A stretch of 64,000 nucleotides of DNA, taken from assembly GCA_965198895.1 (NCBI GenBank), contig OZ240676.1:496001-560000 (forward strand), given 5' to 3'. The stretch comes from LMUY01 sp965198895. Lineage in GTDB: Bacteria > Pseudomonadota > Alphaproteobacteria > Acetobacterales > Acetobacteraceae. Below, one piece after another: positions 62,728 to 64,000 of the stretch. A model generated the notes under the pieces. That model was not told the origin of the DNA. It made no database searches and worked only from the letters and a program-made list of their open reading frames with translations. Within the stretch, counting starts at the first letter, position 1. Every line of letters starts with the position of its first letter. The translations under genes were made by a program, and so were the position numbers.

Positions 62728-63612
62728 TCAGGGGACGACGGCGACCTCGACGTTTACCTTCATGCTGCCGAACGACTCCGGCGGCCCGAGGAAGCTGCCG
62801 GCGATCGGTACCGCCTGTTGCGGCGTGCGGGCGACGCTGACGCGGATCAGGTTGCGTCCGGCCACCCAGCCGTTGGTGGGGTCGAACTCGACCCAGCCGG
62901 CGCCGGGCAGGTAAACCTCGACCCAGGCATGGGTAGCGCCGCCCCCGATCACGGGCGCCCCGCTGGACACCAGGCGCTCGTCATAGAGATAGCCACTGAC
63001 AAACCGCGCGGCGAGGCCTAGCGAGCGCACCGCCTCCATCATGAACAGGGTGTAGTCGCGGCAGGCGCCGGTCTTGGTCGCGAGCGTGACCAGCGGGTCG
63101 TTCGTGCCCTCCGCTTGCCGGCCCTCATAGCGGAACTCCGCCTTAATCGCCTGCGTGATGGCGGTGAGCATCGCCATGGTCCCCGTGGGCCCGCTGGTGG
63201 ACAGAAACCGATGCGCCCATTCGTCAACGATCCGCTCCGGGTCGGCGTAATGGCGCTCGATCGAGCGGGCGAGGTCCGGCACTTCGGTCGAGGTGTAGCT
63301 GAACGGGAAAGTCTCCGCCCGCGGGTCCAGCGGAAGCTCGGCGCGCGTGGGATAATGCCGCAGGTCGAGGGTGGAGACGATCCGCAGCGTCTCCACCTGG
63401 CGTTCCGGCGCGAAGGTCAGGTAGCAGACCGAGTTGCCGAACACGTCGTGTGCCCACCGCGTGGTGCGCGCCGGCGGCGACACCGTCAGCGCGGTCTCCA
63501 GCAAGCGAAGGTCGTGGCTGTCCCGTGGCCGGAGCATCAGGCGATGTGACAGCAACTGCACCGGTTTCTCGTACCGATACTCCGTCTCGTGCGTGACGAG
63601 GACCCGTGGCAC
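62728..63612 (-). CDS. Transglutaminase-like protease family protein
   Basis: A 294-residue protein. The N-terminal beta domain (about 1-110) starts MPRVLVTHETEYRYEKPVQL, the bacterial transglutaminase-like N-domain. The core has TGACRDYTLFMMEAVRSLG (Cys184), GATHAWVEVYLPG (His228) and FDPTNGW (Asp244), a complete catalytic triad. Such proteins are usually cysteine proteases or amidases on peptides, often next to alpha-E domain genes, though none is here. It starts at GTG 63612 with no clear ribosome site. Confidence 0.9.
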   Translation of the reverse strand: MPRVLVTHETEYRYEKPVQLLSHRLMLRPRDSHDLRLLETALTVSPPARTTRWAHDVFGNSVCYLTFAPERQVETLRIVSTLDLRHYPTRAELPLDPRAETFPFSYTSTEVPDLARSIERHYADPERIVDEWAHRFLSTSGPTGTMAMLTAITQAIKAEFRYEGRQAEGTNDPLVTLATKTGACRDYTLFMMEAVRSLGLAARFVSGYLYDERLVSSGAPVIGGGATHAWVEVYLPGAGWVEFDPTNGWVAGRNLIRVSVARTPQQAVPIAGSFLGPPESFGSMKVNVEVAVVP

Positions 63613-63629
63613 CTACTGGCGACCGGGCA

Positions 63630-63707
63630 TCAGATCACGTGGAAGATCAGAAGCAAGATAATGATCGGGATCGGGATTCCGATCAGCCACAACAAGATGC
63701 TGCGCAC
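63630..63707 (-). CDS. Tiny membrane peptide of 25 residues
   Basis: MRSILLWLIGIPIPIIILLLIFHVI: one hydrophobic helix with the IPIPIII core. The GTG at 63707 has TGGAG about 9 bases upstream, and the longer in-frame version (60 residues) would have a Pro-rich non-membrane start. Peptides of this shape recur in proteobacterial genomes, so it is likely a real single-pass membrane protein of unknown role. Confidence 0.65.
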   Translation of the reverse strand: MRSILLWLIGIPIPIIILLLIFHVI

Positions 63708-63768
63708 GGCGGTCGCTCCATCGGTTGGATTATGCAGCCCGAACGCCTGCGGAGGCGGCGGGGTTCGT

Positions 63769-64000
63769 TCAGCCAGCGGTGCTGGGCCGGAAGCGTTGCA
63801 TAAGCGCATCACTCTTCCGGCGCAATTTCCCGATCCGCCCGACCCCGGCCAGGCGGCGATCGAGGAAGGCCAGGCTATCCTCGTTGTCCTCGCTGTCGTC
63901 CCGCAGCCAGTAGAGCAGCGTAGTACTGTAGACGCCGGCGAGGATGGCCCGCTTGCTGTACCAGCTCCAATCCGCGCTCCGGTCGCCAGCCAGGTGCCAG
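63769..64000 (-). CDS. COQ9 family protein, C-terminal part, cut by window edge
   Basis: The final 76 residues and stop of a gene whose start lies right of the window. WHLAGDRSADWSWYSKRAIL, then AGVYSTTLLYWLRDDSED and SLAFLDRRLAGVGRIGKLRR are the conserved end of COQ9, a lipid-binding helper of ubiquinone synthesis (the HLAGD.S.DFNWYTKR motif). An Arg-rich end follows. No start codon is in the window. Confidence 0.88.
   Translation of the reverse strand, partial: WHLAGDRSADWSWYSKRAILAGVYSTTLLYWLRDDSEDNEDSLAFLDRRLAGVGRIGKLRRKSDALMQRFRPSTAG

Overview
The window reads as ordinary chromosome of a GC-rich alphaproteobacterium. A member of the Rhodospirillales, probably Acetobacteraceae, is the likeliest source. 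This placement is an inference from the gene set and the very high third-position GC: a DUF6489 protein, TolQ/TolR, a PpiC-type isomerase-argJ group divergent from secA, gatCAB, a COQ9 fragment and DUF1684/DUF6134 proteins. No rRNA or other taxonomic marker was available.

Layout. Positions 1-3.7 kb hold a truncated CoA-ligase start, a glycosyltransferase, a DUF6489 gene, a class II aldolase and a small unknown gene. A decayed ISAzo13-type transposase follows (3.7-4.0 kb). Positions 4.5-10.5 kb hold a TonB-like/TolR/TolQ operon, a secreted TonB_C protein, and a BlaR1-like M56 sensor protease with its BlaI repressor. Positions 10.7-19.9 kb hold tRNA-Ser(GGA), lepA, a secreted beta-helix protein, a VOC protein, glgX and leuCD. 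Positions 20-27.7 kb hold a PEP mutase/isocitrate lyase family enzyme, a luciferase-like monooxygenase coupled to an MBL-fold protein, a DUF6134 protein, an operon of unknown gene-CDF transporter-cobalamin adenosyltransferase, and a Tat-type dipeptide-binding protein. Positions 27.8-44.4 kb are mainly housekeeping: gatCAB with an extra gene inserted, ruvX, a methyltransferase, an FAH hydrolase, an acyl-CoA ligase with a KPR family reductase, an AhpC/TSA peroxiredoxin with LysR, argJ, a PpiC isomerase and secA. Positions 44.4-56 kb are accessory: a sulfotransferase, a CBS protein, a MarR-controlled anthraniloyl-CoA monooxygenase/reductase, an AT-richer methyltransferase bounded by a broken copy of the preceding gene's 3' end, and four surface-glycan genes. 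Positions 56.4-64 kb hold an SRAP protein, a DUF2125-like protein, a GNAT acetyltransferase, a DsbA-family protein, clpB, a transglutaminase, a tiny membrane peptide and the end of COQ9.

The strongest candidate for something undescribed is at 7.0-10.5 kb. The BlaR1-like protease lacks a penicillin-binding sensor domain. It ends instead in a two-cysteine periplasmic domain, and the neighbouring secreted TonB_C protein carries a recognisable copy of that domain. Similar TACA/GTA dyads lie upstream of both blaI and the TonB_C gene, so the repressor probably controls both. The TonB_C module is in turn a paralogue of the one in the adjacent TonB-like protein of the TolQR operon. This looks like a cell-envelope stress circuit. 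A second candidate is at 51.3-56.1 kb, where three neighbouring glycan enzymes of unrelated catalytic folds share a beta-trefoil-like N-terminal module.
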